33,875 nucleotides of DNA from Ignavibacteriaceae bacterium (GCA_013388545.1 JACAFB010000038.1:1-33875); one strand, 5' to 3'. Counted from the stretch's first letter, positions 23,639 through 31,998 are shown. Made by a program: numbers and translations. The notes: generated by a model from the letters alone, not told the origin.

Positions 23639-23721
23639 GCCCGGATGAATTAGCAAAATTTCCGGAGAATATTAAAGAATTCTTAAAAAATTTGTTGAGT
23701 TTTAAGAAGATTACTACTTAA
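23605..23721 (+). pseudogene. Coding-like 38-codon tail in a shifted frame after TIGR02757
   Basis: From ATG 23605 a 38-residue frame overlaps the last 34 bases of the TIGR02757 gene in the -1 frame and continues 83 bases beyond its stop. It reads NEEVKILSPDELAKFPENI and then a Lys/Leu-rich helix, ending at TAA 23719-23721. The composition is protein-like, not random. It could be an extended C-terminus cut off by a one-base indel, the tail of a decayed gene, or a real small ORF. No ribosome site is obvious. Confidence 0.25.
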
Positions 23722-23743
23722 ATTTAAGGTATTATTTAGAGAG

Positions 23744-23763
23744 TATGTGGCTCTAACCACATA
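23744..23763 (+). repeat. Perfect 7-bp hairpin in the OPT leader
   Basis: TATGTGG (23744-23750) and CCACATA (23757-23763) are perfect inverted copies around CTCTAA. No T-tract follows. It ends 15 bases before the AAGGAG (23779-23784) of the transporter gene, so it may affect message stability or be a regulator site. Confidence 0.45.
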
Positions 23764-23790
23764 AAAATTGCTCAGTTAAAGGAGAAAAAT

Positions 23791-25812
23791 ATGTCGGAGC
23801 AAAAACCGTTTATTCCCTTCGTATCGCCTGATACGACAATGTCTGAATTTACAATCCGCGCGCTGATAATTGGATTGGTTATGTCTGTAGTTCTTGGTGC
23901 TGCGAATGCCTACCTTGGATTAAAAGCCGGAATGACAATCGCCGCAACTTATCCCGCCGCCGTTATTGGAATGGCAATACTAAGAATATTTAAAGGGTCG
24001 ATTCTTGAAGAAAATTTTGCAAGAACTGTAGGTTCTATAGGCGAATCTGTTGCCGCAGGTGCTATTTTCACAATACCTGCCTTTTTAATTGCAGGAGTAT
24101 GGACCGAATTCTGGTCTGTGCAGCACTATCTCGAAGCGACTGCTATAATGTTTGTCGGAGGTGTTGTTGGAATTCTGTTTGTCACAATCCTTCGAAGAGT
24201 TATGGTTGAGGATAGAGAACTTCCGTTTCCCGAATCAGTTGCTGCTTCTGAAATACACAAAGCAGGCAGATCAGGCAAAAGTGGTGCTAAATTTTTATTC
24301 TGGGCAATGGGTCTTGGAGCTTTAATTCAGATATTAAAGCAAGTCCAGTTTTTTGCTGCTGCGTGGGAAAAGTTTATCTTTTTTGCAAAGCAGAAATTAA
24401 CAATTGGCGGCGCCTCAACTGAAGCCGGAGGAGGTGCATTATTAAGCACTCCCGGTGTTAGTCCGGCATATATGGGTGTCGGATATATTATCGGTCCCAA
24501 CCTTGCCGCATTGAACTTCACTGGTGGATTACTTGCATGGGGATTGTTTGTACCGCTATTGCTTTATTTCCTCGGTCCTAATTTGATTGCATCGCTTCAG
24601 GCAAATGGAGTAACAGAAATAACTGATGAAACTTGGGTCGGACTGGCTAATCAGGTATGGAGATCGATTGTTCGCCCAATAGCAATTGGCGGAATGCTTA
24701 TGTCGGCTGCGTTTACATTATACAGGATGCGTAAAAGTCTCGGTGCCGGATTAAGCAGAGCAGTCGGTGATGTAAAAAAAGCTGCCTCAGGAGGTAAACA
24801 CGAAGAAGTAAGACATGAAAAAGATCTTCCTTTTAAATGGGTTTTTATTGGAATCGTTCTTTCCGCAATCGGAACATTTATAATTTATAATTACTTTTCC
24901 GGAAGCGTGGTTGGAGCTCTAGTGGCTACCATTGTAATGATAATCGCCGGATTTTTCTTTGCTGCTGTTTCCGGATATCTTGTTGGATTAATAGGATCAA
25001 GTAATAATCCGATTTCAGGTTTAACAATTTCTACTTTAATTGTTGCAGCAGTTTTAATGGTAGCACTTGGTGTTACCGGAATGCCCGGTGTAGCTGCAGT
25101 CCTTGGAGTAGCGGCAGTTATTTGTGTCGCTGCTGCCGTTGCCGGTGAAATGCTTCAGGATTTAAAGGTTGGACATATTCTCGGCGGAACTCCCTGGAAG
25201 ATGCAGGTGGGTGATCTTTTTGGAATTACACTTTCTGCCGCGGTGATGTTTTTCCCATTGTTGATACTTCATCAGGGAGATATTAACACAGGCGGAACAG
25301 GTTTAGGCGGTAAAGCTTATCCGGCTCCGCAAGCAAGTTTAATGGCTATTCTGGCAAAAGGTATCGTTGGTGGTGAGATGGCCTGGCCTCTAATTATAGT
25401 TGGTATTTTGATGGCAATAGGTTTTATTCTTCTTAAAGTGAAAAGCCCAATGCTCGTTTGCGTTGGTATGTATCTTCCACTGGAAACTTCGTTTGCGATT
25501 TTCATCGGAGGATTGATTAAGGGACTACTTGATAAGATATCTGAAAAGAGAAAACATAACAGTGGTCAGAAAGCGAGAATTGAAAACAATGGAGTTCTAT
25601 TGGCTTCAGGATTAATTGCAGGCGAAGCACTTGTAGGTTTGCTGTTTGCATTCTTTGCTGTTATGGAATGGCAAATACCTCATATATTTGAAACTCCTTC
25701 ATTCCTGGTAAGCCTGCTTGTATTTATAGTTGTCGGTTACGTTTTAATTGCTACTCCTTTGAAGAATGCCGGCCACCCGGATGAACCTGCACCTCCGAGT
25801 GCTATGGCTTGA
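23791..25812 (+). CDS. OPT-family oligopeptide transporter
   Basis: This 673-residue polytopic inner-membrane protein belongs to the OPT superfamily and has about 14-16 hydrophobic segments. The N-terminus PFIPFVSPDTTMSEFTIRAL, followed by a Gly/Ala-rich first helix (GAANAYLGLKAGMTIAATYP), is the family signature. Other family parts are GSIGESVAAGAIFTIPA near residue 81 and PFPESVAASEIHKAG near 146. Bacterial members are thought to import oligopeptides or metal chelates by proton symport. AAGGAG at 23779-23784 fits the ATG. The transporter is followed by pqqD-like and pepD genes, which supports a peptide substrate. No iron-siderophore gene is nearby to favour the YSL branch. Confidence 0.9.
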   Translation: MSEQKPFIPFVSPDTTMSEFTIRALIIGLVMSVVLGAANAYLGLKAGMTIAATYPAAVIGMAILRIFKGSILEENFARTVGSIGESVAAGAIFTIPAFLIAGVWTEFWSVQHYLEATAIMFVGGVVGILFVTILRRVMVEDRELPFPESVAASEIHKAGRSGKSGAKFLFWAMGLGALIQILKQVQFFAAAWEKFIFFAKQKLTIGGASTEAGGGALLSTPGVSPAYMGVGYIIGPNLAALNFTGGLLAWGLFVPLLLYFLGPNLIASLQANGVTEITDETWVGLANQVWRSIVRPIAIGGMLMSAAFTLYRMRKSLGAGLSRAVGDVKKAASGGKHEEVRHEKDLPFKWVFIGIVLSAIGTFIIYNYFSGSVVGALVATIVMIIAGFFFAAVSGYLVGLIGSSNNPISGLTISTLIVAAVLMVALGVTGMPGVAAVLGVAAVICVAAAVAGEMLQDLKVGHILGGTPWKMQVGDLFGITLSAAVMFFPLLILHQGDINTGGTGLGGKAYPAPQASLMAILAKGIVGGEMAWPLIIVGILMAIGFILLKVKSPMLVCVGMYLPLETSFAIFIGGLIKGLLDKISEKRKHNSGQKARIENNGVLLASGLIAGEALVGLLFAFFAVMEWQIPHIFETPSFLVSLLVFIVVGYVLIATPLKNAGHPDEPAPPSAMA

Positions 25813-25826
25813 TCTTTTTATGTTTA

Positions 25827-25866
25827 TCATTCCCGGAACAGGGATAAAACCTGAATCCGGGAATGA
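25827..25866 (+). repeat. Strong nested hairpin between OPT and pqqD-like genes
   Basis: TCATTCCCGG (25827-25836) and CCGGGAATGA (25857-25866) form a perfect 10-bp stem. Inside it CAGG (25839-25842) pairs with CCTG (25850-25853). It sits between two genes on the same strand and is followed by CATTTAATTTT, not a clean T-run. It could be a partial terminator, a message-stabilising structure or a dispersed palindromic repeat; GC-rich CATTCCCG-type hairpins are common intergenic repeats in many bacteria. Confidence 0.6.
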
Positions 25867-25890
25867 CATTTAATTTTATTCAACAGCTTG

Positions 25891-26253
25891 ATGTTTAAAA
25901 AAAAATCAAAAATCAATTTAAATTATCTGGACTTGACCCCTTTCAGACTTCATCGCTACCAGCTTGAGGATGATGGAAAAGTATCGGTACTGGTTCCTAG
26001 ATTTACCAATAAGCTTCTTGTTAAATACCTTTCCTCAAAAATAAAGTCGCCTGATATTAAAGTAATGCTGGATACATTTGGCTCGGCGGCTTGGCTTAAG
26101 GCAGATGGAGAAAAAAAAGTTTCAGAGATTGCTGTTGAATTGCTGGATCAGTTTGGTGAAAGAATCAACCCGGTTAATGAAAGATTAACAAAATTTTATA
26201 CTCAACTATATACGTATAAATTCATATCATTTAATGAAATAGAAGAAAGGTAG
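25891..26253 (+). CDS. PqqD-family protein (orphan)
   Basis: This 120-residue protein starts at ATG 25891 (a TTG directly before it is also open). It has a basic N-terminus, then the PqqD/RRE-like fold, recognisable by DTFGSAAWLKADGEKKVSEI around residue 50 and ELLDQFGERINPVNERLTKF before a hydrophobic end (YTYKFISF). PqqD-type domains bind leader peptides and present them to modifying enzymes. No radical SAM enzyme, cyclase or precursor peptide is visible nearby. The gene lies between the OPT transporter and the pepD dipeptidase, 9 bases before the latter, so it is likely cotranscribed with pepD. Its function is unknown; peptide binding is inferred from the family. Confidence 0.75.
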   Translation: MFKKKSKINLNYLDLTPFRLHRYQLEDDGKVSVLVPRFTNKLLVKYLSSKIKSPDIKVMLDTFGSAAWLKADGEKKVSEIAVELLDQFGERINPVNERLTKFYTQLYTYKFISFNEIEER

Positions 26254-26261
26254 GAATAACT

Positions 26262-27722
26262 ATGGGAAATGTATTAGGGCATTTACAGCCTTCATTAGTC
26301 TGGCATCATTTTGAAGAGATATGCAAATATCCCCGTCCTTCAAAAAAAGAAGAAAAAATAGCAGAATATGTTGTCTCGGTTGGAAAAAGACTTAACCTGG
26401 AGACCGAAAGAGATAAATTTGGGAATATTTTAATCCGCAAACCCGCGACTCCGGGCAAAGAACATATTAAAACCGTTGTACTGCAGTCACACATCGATAT
26501 GGTTTGCGAAAAGAACAGAGACGTTGAGCACGATTTTGATAACGATCCTATTCAACCCTACATTGATGGCGAATGGGTAAAGGCAAAAGGAACCACACTT
26601 GGCGCAGATAATGGAATAGGCGCTGCCGCAGCTTTAGCTGTGCTTGAATCAACAGATCTAGAGCACGGACCAATTGAATGTCTTTTTACTCTTGATGAAG
26701 AAACAGGCTTAACAGGTGCATCAAGTTTAAAGAAGGGATGGCTTAAAGCCCAGATATTACTGAATATGGATTCAGAAGAGCTGGGTACGCTTTATATTGG
26801 ATGTGCCGGCGGTAAAAACACTCAGGCCAGGTTTAAGTTCAAAGGCGAAAAACCACCAAGAAATTATTCAACTTCTGAAGTTCATGTAGCAGGATTAAAA
26901 GGTGGACACTCGGGTCTTGAGATTCACGTTGGAAGAGGAAATGCAGTAAAAATTCTTTCAAGGCTTTTGTGGAGTTATTTGAAGGATGAAAAAATTCGTA
27001 TTGCGAAAATTGAAGGTGGAAATAAGCATAACGCAATTCCACGCGAAGCTTTTGCAGTTGTAATGGTTCCTAAAAATAAAGACAAGAATTTCAAGAAGTT
27101 TGTTGCAAAATTTAATGAAACAGTTAAATCTGAATTTTCATCACTTGAGCCTGATTTGCTTGTCAAAGTTGAAAAGCATGCCCAGCCAGAAAAAGTGATG
27201 GATGAAAAAACAGTTAACAAGCTTATTAACGCTTTATATGCTGTGCCTCACGGTGTAATAAAAATGTCTCCGGATATTCCAGAACTTGTTGAAACATCAA
27301 CTAACCTGGCAGTGATTACGACTGAAGGAAAAAGCGTTAACATAGTAACAAGTCAGCGAAGTTCTGTTGCATCAGAGATACAGGATATTACAAATATGGT
27401 ATCCTCAGTATTTATGCTTGCCGGTGCTGAGATAAATTATGGCGATGGTTACCCCGGCTGGAAACCGGATATTCATTCTGAAATACTGGGAGTATTTAAG
27501 AATACTTTTACTCAAATGTATGGCAAAGAACCTGAAGTTAAAGCTATTCACGCCGGTCTCGAATGCGGGATAATTAAGGAAAAATATCCTGATATGGACA
27601 TGATTTCCTTTGGACCTACAATGTTCGGTGTGCATTCACCTGATGAGAGATTGAAAATCGATACTGTCCCTGAATTCTGGAATCAGCTTGTGACAGCTTT
27701 GAAAAATATTCCCTCAAACTAA
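26262..27722 (+). CDS. pepD: Aminoacyl-histidine dipeptidase PepD (M20 family)
   Basis: This 486-residue cytoplasmic dizinc dipeptidase starts at ATG 26262, 9 bases after the pqqD-like gene. M20 motifs are in place: the zinc-binding QSHIDMVCEKN (around residue 77), the bridging Asp in GADNGIGAAAALAV (around 115), and TLDEETGLTGASSL with the general-base Glu pair (around 146). HSGLEIHVGRGNAVK marks the lid domain, and HAGLECGIIKEK is near the C-terminus. The length matches E. coli PepD (485 residues). It hydrolyses dipeptides such as Xaa-His and other unblocked dipeptides. A strong terminator follows at 27741-27775. With OPT upstream it forms a peptide uptake and hydrolysis unit. Confidence 0.93.
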   Translation: MGNVLGHLQPSLVWHHFEEICKYPRPSKKEEKIAEYVVSVGKRLNLETERDKFGNILIRKPATPGKEHIKTVVLQSHIDMVCEKNRDVEHDFDNDPIQPYIDGEWVKAKGTTLGADNGIGAAAALAVLESTDLEHGPIECLFTLDEETGLTGASSLKKGWLKAQILLNMDSEELGTLYIGCAGGKNTQARFKFKGEKPPRNYSTSEVHVAGLKGGHSGLEIHVGRGNAVKILSRLLWSYLKDEKIRIAKIEGGNKHNAIPREAFAVVMVPKNKDKNFKKFVAKFNETVKSEFSSLEPDLLVKVEKHAQPEKVMDEKTVNKLINALYAVPHGVIKMSPDIPELVETSTNLAVITTEGKSVNIVTSQRSSVASEIQDITNMVSSVFMLAGAEINYGDGYPGWKPDIHSEILGVFKNTFTQMYGKEPEVKAIHAGLECGIIKEKYPDMDMISFGPTMFGVHSPDERLKIDTVPEFWNQLVTALKNIPSN

Positions 27723-27740
27723 AGTTGACCTTCTGAATAC

Positions 27741-27775
27741 AGCAGATACTGCTTAATCGCGGTATCTGCTTTTTT
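27741..27775 (+). terminator. Rho-independent terminator after pepD
   Basis: AGCAGATAC (27741-27749) and GTATCTGCT (27762-27770) are perfect 9-bp inverted copies with a 12-base loop, followed by TTTTT (six T's counting the stem end). This closes the OPT-pqqD-pepD unit. From 27776 to 27886 the sequence is AT-rich and no promoter is certain. Confidence 0.85.
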
Positions 27776-27886
27776 GTTTAATAAAATTCTGAAGAGATGA
27801 AAAAACAAGTTTTCAAAAGATGATTTAATTCAATAAATCTTTTCATTTCTAAAACAATTACTTTTATATTGTAATCACAAATAACT

Positions 27887-29389
27887 ATGAATCAAAAATC
27901 AAATATTACTGCTTCTCCGCCGGCTATACTTAGCTGGGTGGTTTGGCTTCTTATAAGCCTTGCAATGCTTGGCAATTATTATATCTACGACAGCATAAGT
28001 CCATTAGCTGATTTATTAAAAGCTCAGCTTGGTTTTTCTGACTCGAATATAGGCTTATTGAATGCCATTTACAGTTTCCCGAATATTATTATGGTTCTCA
28101 TTGGCGGATTGATAATCGACAGGATTGGCACGAGAACTTCAGTCTTAATTTTTACAGGGCTGGTAATGCTTGGCTCAGTAATCACTGCCCTTACCGGAAA
28201 TCTCTGGTTAATGGTTGCCGGCAGATTAATATTCGGCCTTGGTGCAGAATCGATGATTGTTGCCATTACAACAATAATTGCACGATGGTTTAAAGGGAAA
28301 AAGTTATCTTTTGCTTTTGGCCTAAATCTTACGGTTGCCAGACTGGGCTCATTTCTCGCTCTTAATTCTCCAACCTGGGGAAGAGAACTTTACCAATACT
28401 GGCAAAACCCTCTGTGGATTTCACTTGGTGCGGGAATATTTGCATTCATCTGCATTATTGTGTATTTCCTTCTCGATGCTTATGCAGCCAAGAATTATTA
28501 TTTGTCAGGATCGGAGCAGCAGGACGAAGTTTTGATTTCTGATATTCTGCATATTAAGAATCCGTCGCGCTGGCCTTATTTGGGCATCTTTGCATTGAAT
28601 TTTATTATTCTGATATTAGTCGCCCCTGATAACTGGTCAATTTATCTTATTCTTTTTATTGTAAATACACTTATTGTATTCCTTAAACCAGGATCATTTT
28701 CAAAATCATTCTGGTTCATTACTGCACTTTGTGTTACATTTTATTCGGCAATGTTTCCGTTTCAGACTTTTGCTATTAAGTTTTTCCAGGAAGCGCATGG
28801 AACGAGCAGGGAGGTCGGAGGAAATCTTTCCAGCATTCTTACTCTCGCGGCAATGATATTCACACCACTGTTTGGTTTACTGGCAGATAAGATCGGTAAA
28901 AGATCTTTGTTGATGATGTTTGGATCGCTTCTGATTATTCCAGTTTACCTTATGATGGCTTACAAAATCGATATTGCCTCTCCTTTAGGTTTGAGTGGTT
29001 CAATTCCAATCAATATTGATTTTCTCGATATTCATTCAGATATCCCGGCATATCTTATTATTCCGATGGCGATGATGGGAATTGCATTTTCACTGGTTCC
29101 GGCCGTTATGTGGCCTTCAGTAGCTTTAATAGTCGAAAATTCAAAACTTGGAACAGCTTACGGTCTGATGACAATGATCCAGAATATTGGATTGTTTGGT
29201 TTCAATCTCTTAATTGGATTTACGAACGATTTTTACGGAGCGAGCGCTGAAAATCCCGCTGGTTACAATCCCGGAATGTGGATTTTCTCAATTCTTGGTT
29301 TCCTGGGCTTATTGTTTGCTTTCTTATTAAGAAAAGCTGAAACGGGCGTTGGTGGTCACGGATTAGAAAACGGCGTGGTTAAAAAATGA
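27887..29389 (+). CDS. MFS transporter resembling MFSD1 (dipeptide carrier family)
   Basis: This 500-residue protein has about 12 TM helices. The start ATG 27887 has no visible Shine-Dalgarno. Features matching MFSD1 as I recall it are GNYYIYD in TM1, GGLIIDRIGTR in the loop after TM2, GRLIFGLGAESMIVAITT followed by WFKGKKLSFAFGLNLTVAR, FGLLADKIGKR in the second half, and VMWPSVALIVENSKLGTAYG plus TMIQNIGLFGF. MFSD1 is an animal lysosomal protein reported to carry dipeptides; bacterial relatives are less studied. The neighbours pepD upstream and an aminopeptidase 1.6 kb downstream fit a dipeptide role. MFS assignment is certain; the MFSD1 relation is strong by motif; the substrate is inferred. 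Confidence 0.88.
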   Translation: MNQKSNITASPPAILSWVVWLLISLAMLGNYYIYDSISPLADLLKAQLGFSDSNIGLLNAIYSFPNIIMVLIGGLIIDRIGTRTSVLIFTGLVMLGSVITALTGNLWLMVAGRLIFGLGAESMIVAITTIIARWFKGKKLSFAFGLNLTVARLGSFLALNSPTWGRELYQYWQNPLWISLGAGIFAFICIIVYFLLDAYAAKNYYLSGSEQQDEVLISDILHIKNPSRWPYLGIFALNFIILILVAPDNWSIYLILFIVNTLIVFLKPGSFSKSFWFITALCVTFYSAMFPFQTFAIKFFQEAHGTSREVGGNLSSILTLAAMIFTPLFGLLADKIGKRSLLMMFGSLLIIPVYLMMAYKIDIASPLGLSGSIPINIDFLDIHSDIPAYLIIPMAMMGIAFSLVPAVMWPSVALIVENSKLGTAYGLMTMIQNIGLFGFNLLIGFTNDFYGASAENPAGYNPGMWIFSILGFLGLLFAFLLRKAETGVGGHGLENGVVKK

Positions 29390-29433
29390 TTTCACACCTT
29401 AATTAAATATTCATCAGTTAAATCGGAGACTTA

Positions 29434-30219
29434 ATGAAAAAAAATCTAACTGCTTTTGTCTTGACTTTTGTTCTGGTGTCATTTTGTGCAAAAGATGTCA
29501 GCTCGCAGAATGACTGCTGTGGAGTTGGTTCGCTGTTCAGTTATCTTGTACGAAGCGGTATCTCAGGAGGGTACGGTATTCAGCAATTTGATGCTGAGGG
29601 GTTAAATAATTATATAAGTGTTTACAACCAGAAACGAGTAAGCACTCTTACGAAAAAGATGGATGACTTTGGCCTGGCTACTGGTTTCAGGGTTGGGGCA
29701 AACTTGTTTCAGGTGCAATATGATGATATTCTGTTTGGATTAAAATTATCATATCAGTGGATGAAGCAAGAGAATGAAGCCACTGCTACTATTTCAGGCG
29801 CAACTGCAAAAAGGGAATATGAGCTTAAAATTAATACGCTTGGTGTTGGAACAAGTTTCTCTTATATTTTAAGCAAACACTTCGATATTAAAATTATTGA
29901 TTTGTTGTTAACGTGGACTTCAGCGAAGTTTATAAATCGATTTTCTGAGCCCGGGAAGCCAACAACTGAAGAAACTCTTGAAAGTCCGGAAAGTTCAATT
30001 GGAGTAATCGGAGGTACAGGAATTGTCTTTTATCCGCTGCCTCCGTATGTTTCTATTGAATTAAATATTGGTTACTCAATGTTCTCTGTAGATGAAATGC
30101 AATTTTCAGATGGAACAAGTTTGCAAGTTAATGAAGATACACCTGAAATTATGACAAATTTTATCAGTGCGGGCGGCTTCTTTGCGTTTGCACAACTTAA
30201 TCTTGCTGTGCCGCTCTGA
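29434..30219 (+). CDS. Outer-membrane beta-barrel-like protein (first of tandem pair)
   Basis: This 261-residue protein has a signal peptide (MKKNLTAFVLTFVLVSFC, cleaved near SSQ). It then shows alternating hydrophobic strands typical of small barrels, for example GFRVGANLFQVQYDDILFGL, TLGVGTSFSYILS and YVSIELNIGYSMF. It ends in FFAFAQLNLAVPL, with an aromatic-poor last strand. CGGAGA precedes the ATG. The next gene, 22 bases downstream, is a clear paralogue: GLNNYIS versus GLNNFIS, MDDFGLATGFRVGANLF versus MKEFGEARGFRAGINFF, and similar last strands. No family name is recognised. The pair probably sits in the outer membrane; any peptide-uptake role is only suggested by location. Confidence 0.75.
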   Translation: MKKNLTAFVLTFVLVSFCAKDVSSQNDCCGVGSLFSYLVRSGISGGYGIQQFDAEGLNNYISVYNQKRVSTLTKKMDDFGLATGFRVGANLFQVQYDDILFGLKLSYQWMKQENEATATISGATAKREYELKINTLGVGTSFSYILSKHFDIKIIDLLLTWTSAKFINRFSEPGKPTTEETLESPESSIGVIGGTGIVFYPLPPYVSIELNIGYSMFSVDEMQFSDGTSLQVNEDTPEIMTNFISAGGFFAFAQLNLAVPL

Positions 30220-30241
30220 TTTAAGTATTCAATTATCAAAA

Positions 30242-30997
30242 ATGCTTAAACGATTTTTCTATTTATTTATTATTTCACTTATTTCCACAACAGCCAATGC
30301 TCAAACTTTTGGCTTTGGCTGTTTGGGATTAGTTGGCGGTTATGGGGGATACAGTTATCAAAAATATAAACCTACCGGATTAAATAATTTCATTTCTGAT
30401 TTTAACTTAAACAAAAAAACTTCTTTAACTTCTCCAATGAAAGAATTCGGAGAAGCAAGGGGATTCAGAGCCGGTATAAACTTTTTCAGAGCAAACTTTA
30501 AAGGAGTGTTTGTTACAGCAAAAGGTTTTTACGAATCGCTTCAGGAAAAACATGATGCGGTTAACAGGCTGAGTGATAATTCAACAGCGAATTATATTTA
30601 TGAAGTCAAACTTCAGAATTATGGCCTTGGGATTGATGTTGGAATCGATATAACAAAATTTATTGGCTGGAAGATATTTGATGTCGCACTTCACTTCAAC
30701 AATGTTAGTTTTTCACAAACGGAAAATCTTCCGGGTGAAACGAAGATTAAAAAATTTAATCACAAACCAACCGCTTTAAGTTATTCAATTGCTACCGGTG
30801 TTATTCTTTCGCTTATTGAAAATTATATCAGTATTGAAGGACTTGCCGGGGTCACAATTTTGAAGATTACAGATTTGAAAACTGACCAGGATGAATTACT
30901 GACAGCAACCGAAAATTCAATTACACCGATGAATAATTTTATTGAGAGCGGAGGATTTACTGCGGTTGTGCAGTTAAATGTTGGTTTCCCTTTATAA
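30242..30997 (+). CDS. Outer-membrane beta-barrel-like protein (second of tandem pair)
   Basis: This 251-residue protein starts at ATG 30242, which gives a clean signal peptide (MLKRFFYLFIISLISTTANA); the frame is open further upstream to 30167, but that would overlap the preceding gene. The mature part mirrors its neighbour: GGYGGYSYQKYKPTGLNNFI, MKEFGEARGFRAGINFF, LQNYGLGIDVGIDI, YISIEGLAGVTIL and a last strand FTAVVQLNVGFPL. The sequences have diverged considerably, so the duplication is old. It is followed 35 bases later by the aminopeptidase gene, with which it may be cotranscribed. Function unknown. Confidence 0.75.
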   Translation: MLKRFFYLFIISLISTTANAQTFGFGCLGLVGGYGGYSYQKYKPTGLNNFISDFNLNKKTSLTSPMKEFGEARGFRAGINFFRANFKGVFVTAKGFYESLQEKHDAVNRLSDNSTANYIYEVKLQNYGLGIDVGIDITKFIGWKIFDVALHFNNVSFSQTENLPGETKIKKFNHKPTALSYSIATGVILSLIENYISIEGLAGVTILKITDLKTDQDELLTATENSITPMNNFIESGGFTAVVQLNVGFPL

Positions 30998-31032
30998 AAA
31001 AAATTATAATAAAATTACTTTCGGGAGAAAAA

Positions 31033-31998
31033 TTGAAAAAACTTACTAAACTTGATACTGCTTCCCAAATAGCCATACGTGATTGTATGGGTGCAAAGAA
31101 AGATGAAAAAATTCTCGTTATCACTGATGAACTGAAAAGAGAAATTGGTTTATCACTTTATGAAAATGCAATCAGGTTGGGTTACTTTGCTTTACTCGTT
31201 GAAATGAAATCCGGAAAGATAAACGGTGAAGAACCTTCTCCTGAAGTTGCGGAGTTGATGCAAAAGTTTGATGTAGTATTTTGTCCCACAGCAAAATCGT
31301 TAACACATACAGACGCAAGAAGAAATGCTTCGGCAAAGGGTGTTCGCATTGCAACATTTCCCGGTATCACAAAAGAAGTAATGATCAGAGGAATGAATGC
31401 TGATTATAAATCCATTTCAAAAAGAACAGTTAAATTGAAAGATATTTTAGAAACAGGAAAAGAAATTCGTGTTACTGCACCAGCTGGAACGGATATTTCT
31501 TTTTCTATCGCTGGCAGAAAAGCTTATGCAAGCAAAGGATTATTCCACGCAAAAGGTGAAAGCGGAAATCTTCCAACCGGCGAAGCATTTCTCGCACCAG
31601 TTGAAGGAACTTCAAACGGAGTTTTTGTGGTGGATGGTTCAATGGCAGGACTCGGTCTTATCAAAAGTGCTAATATTAAAATAGAAGTTGAAAATGGTTA
31701 TGCAACAAAAATTTCAGGTGGAACTCTCGCTAAAAAGTTAAAAGATATGCTTGATAAAGTTGGGAAAGATGCACGCAACATTGCAGAGTTTGGAATAGGA
31801 ACAAATGATTCTGCAAAGTTGAGCGGCGTTTTACTGGAAGATGAAAAAGTAATGGGTACAATTCATATAGCTCTTGGAAATAATGTTTCTATGGGCGGAA
31901 GTGTAAATGTCCCCATTCATCTTGATGGAGTAGTCAAAAGACCAACTGTCTGGATGGATGAAAAGTTGCTGATGAAAGATGGGGAGCTGCTGGTTTAA
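31033..31998 (+). CDS. Metalloaminopeptidase (M29/NicX-like)
   Basis: This 321-residue protein is related to leucyl aminopeptidases of the M29-like group. The best start is TTG 31033, with GGGAGA at 31023-31028 just upstream; the next in-frame ATG is codon 19 and would remove a conserved beginning. Recognisable motifs are GNLPTGEAFLAPVEGTSNG (around residue 179, with the metal-binding Glu), AEFGIGTNDSAK (around 251), MGTIHIALGNNVSMGG (around 275) and a late HLDGVV. It would remove N-terminal residues from short peptides in the cytoplasm. It converges with vapC 13 bases away. A NicX-type ring-cleaving oxygenase shares this fold, but the peptide-rich context favours peptidase. Confidence 0.83.
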   Translation: MKKLTKLDTASQIAIRDCMGAKKDEKILVITDELKREIGLSLYENAIRLGYFALLVEMKSGKINGEEPSPEVAELMQKFDVVFCPTAKSLTHTDARRNASAKGVRIATFPGITKEVMIRGMNADYKSISKRTVKLKDILETGKEIRVTAPAGTDISFSIAGRKAYASKGLFHAKGESGNLPTGEAFLAPVEGTSNGVFVVDGSMAGLGLIKSANIKIEVENGYATKISGGTLAKKLKDMLDKVGKDARNIAEFGIGTNDSAKLSGVLLEDEKVMGTIHIALGNNVSMGGSVNVPIHLDGVVKRPTVWMDEKLLMKDGELLV

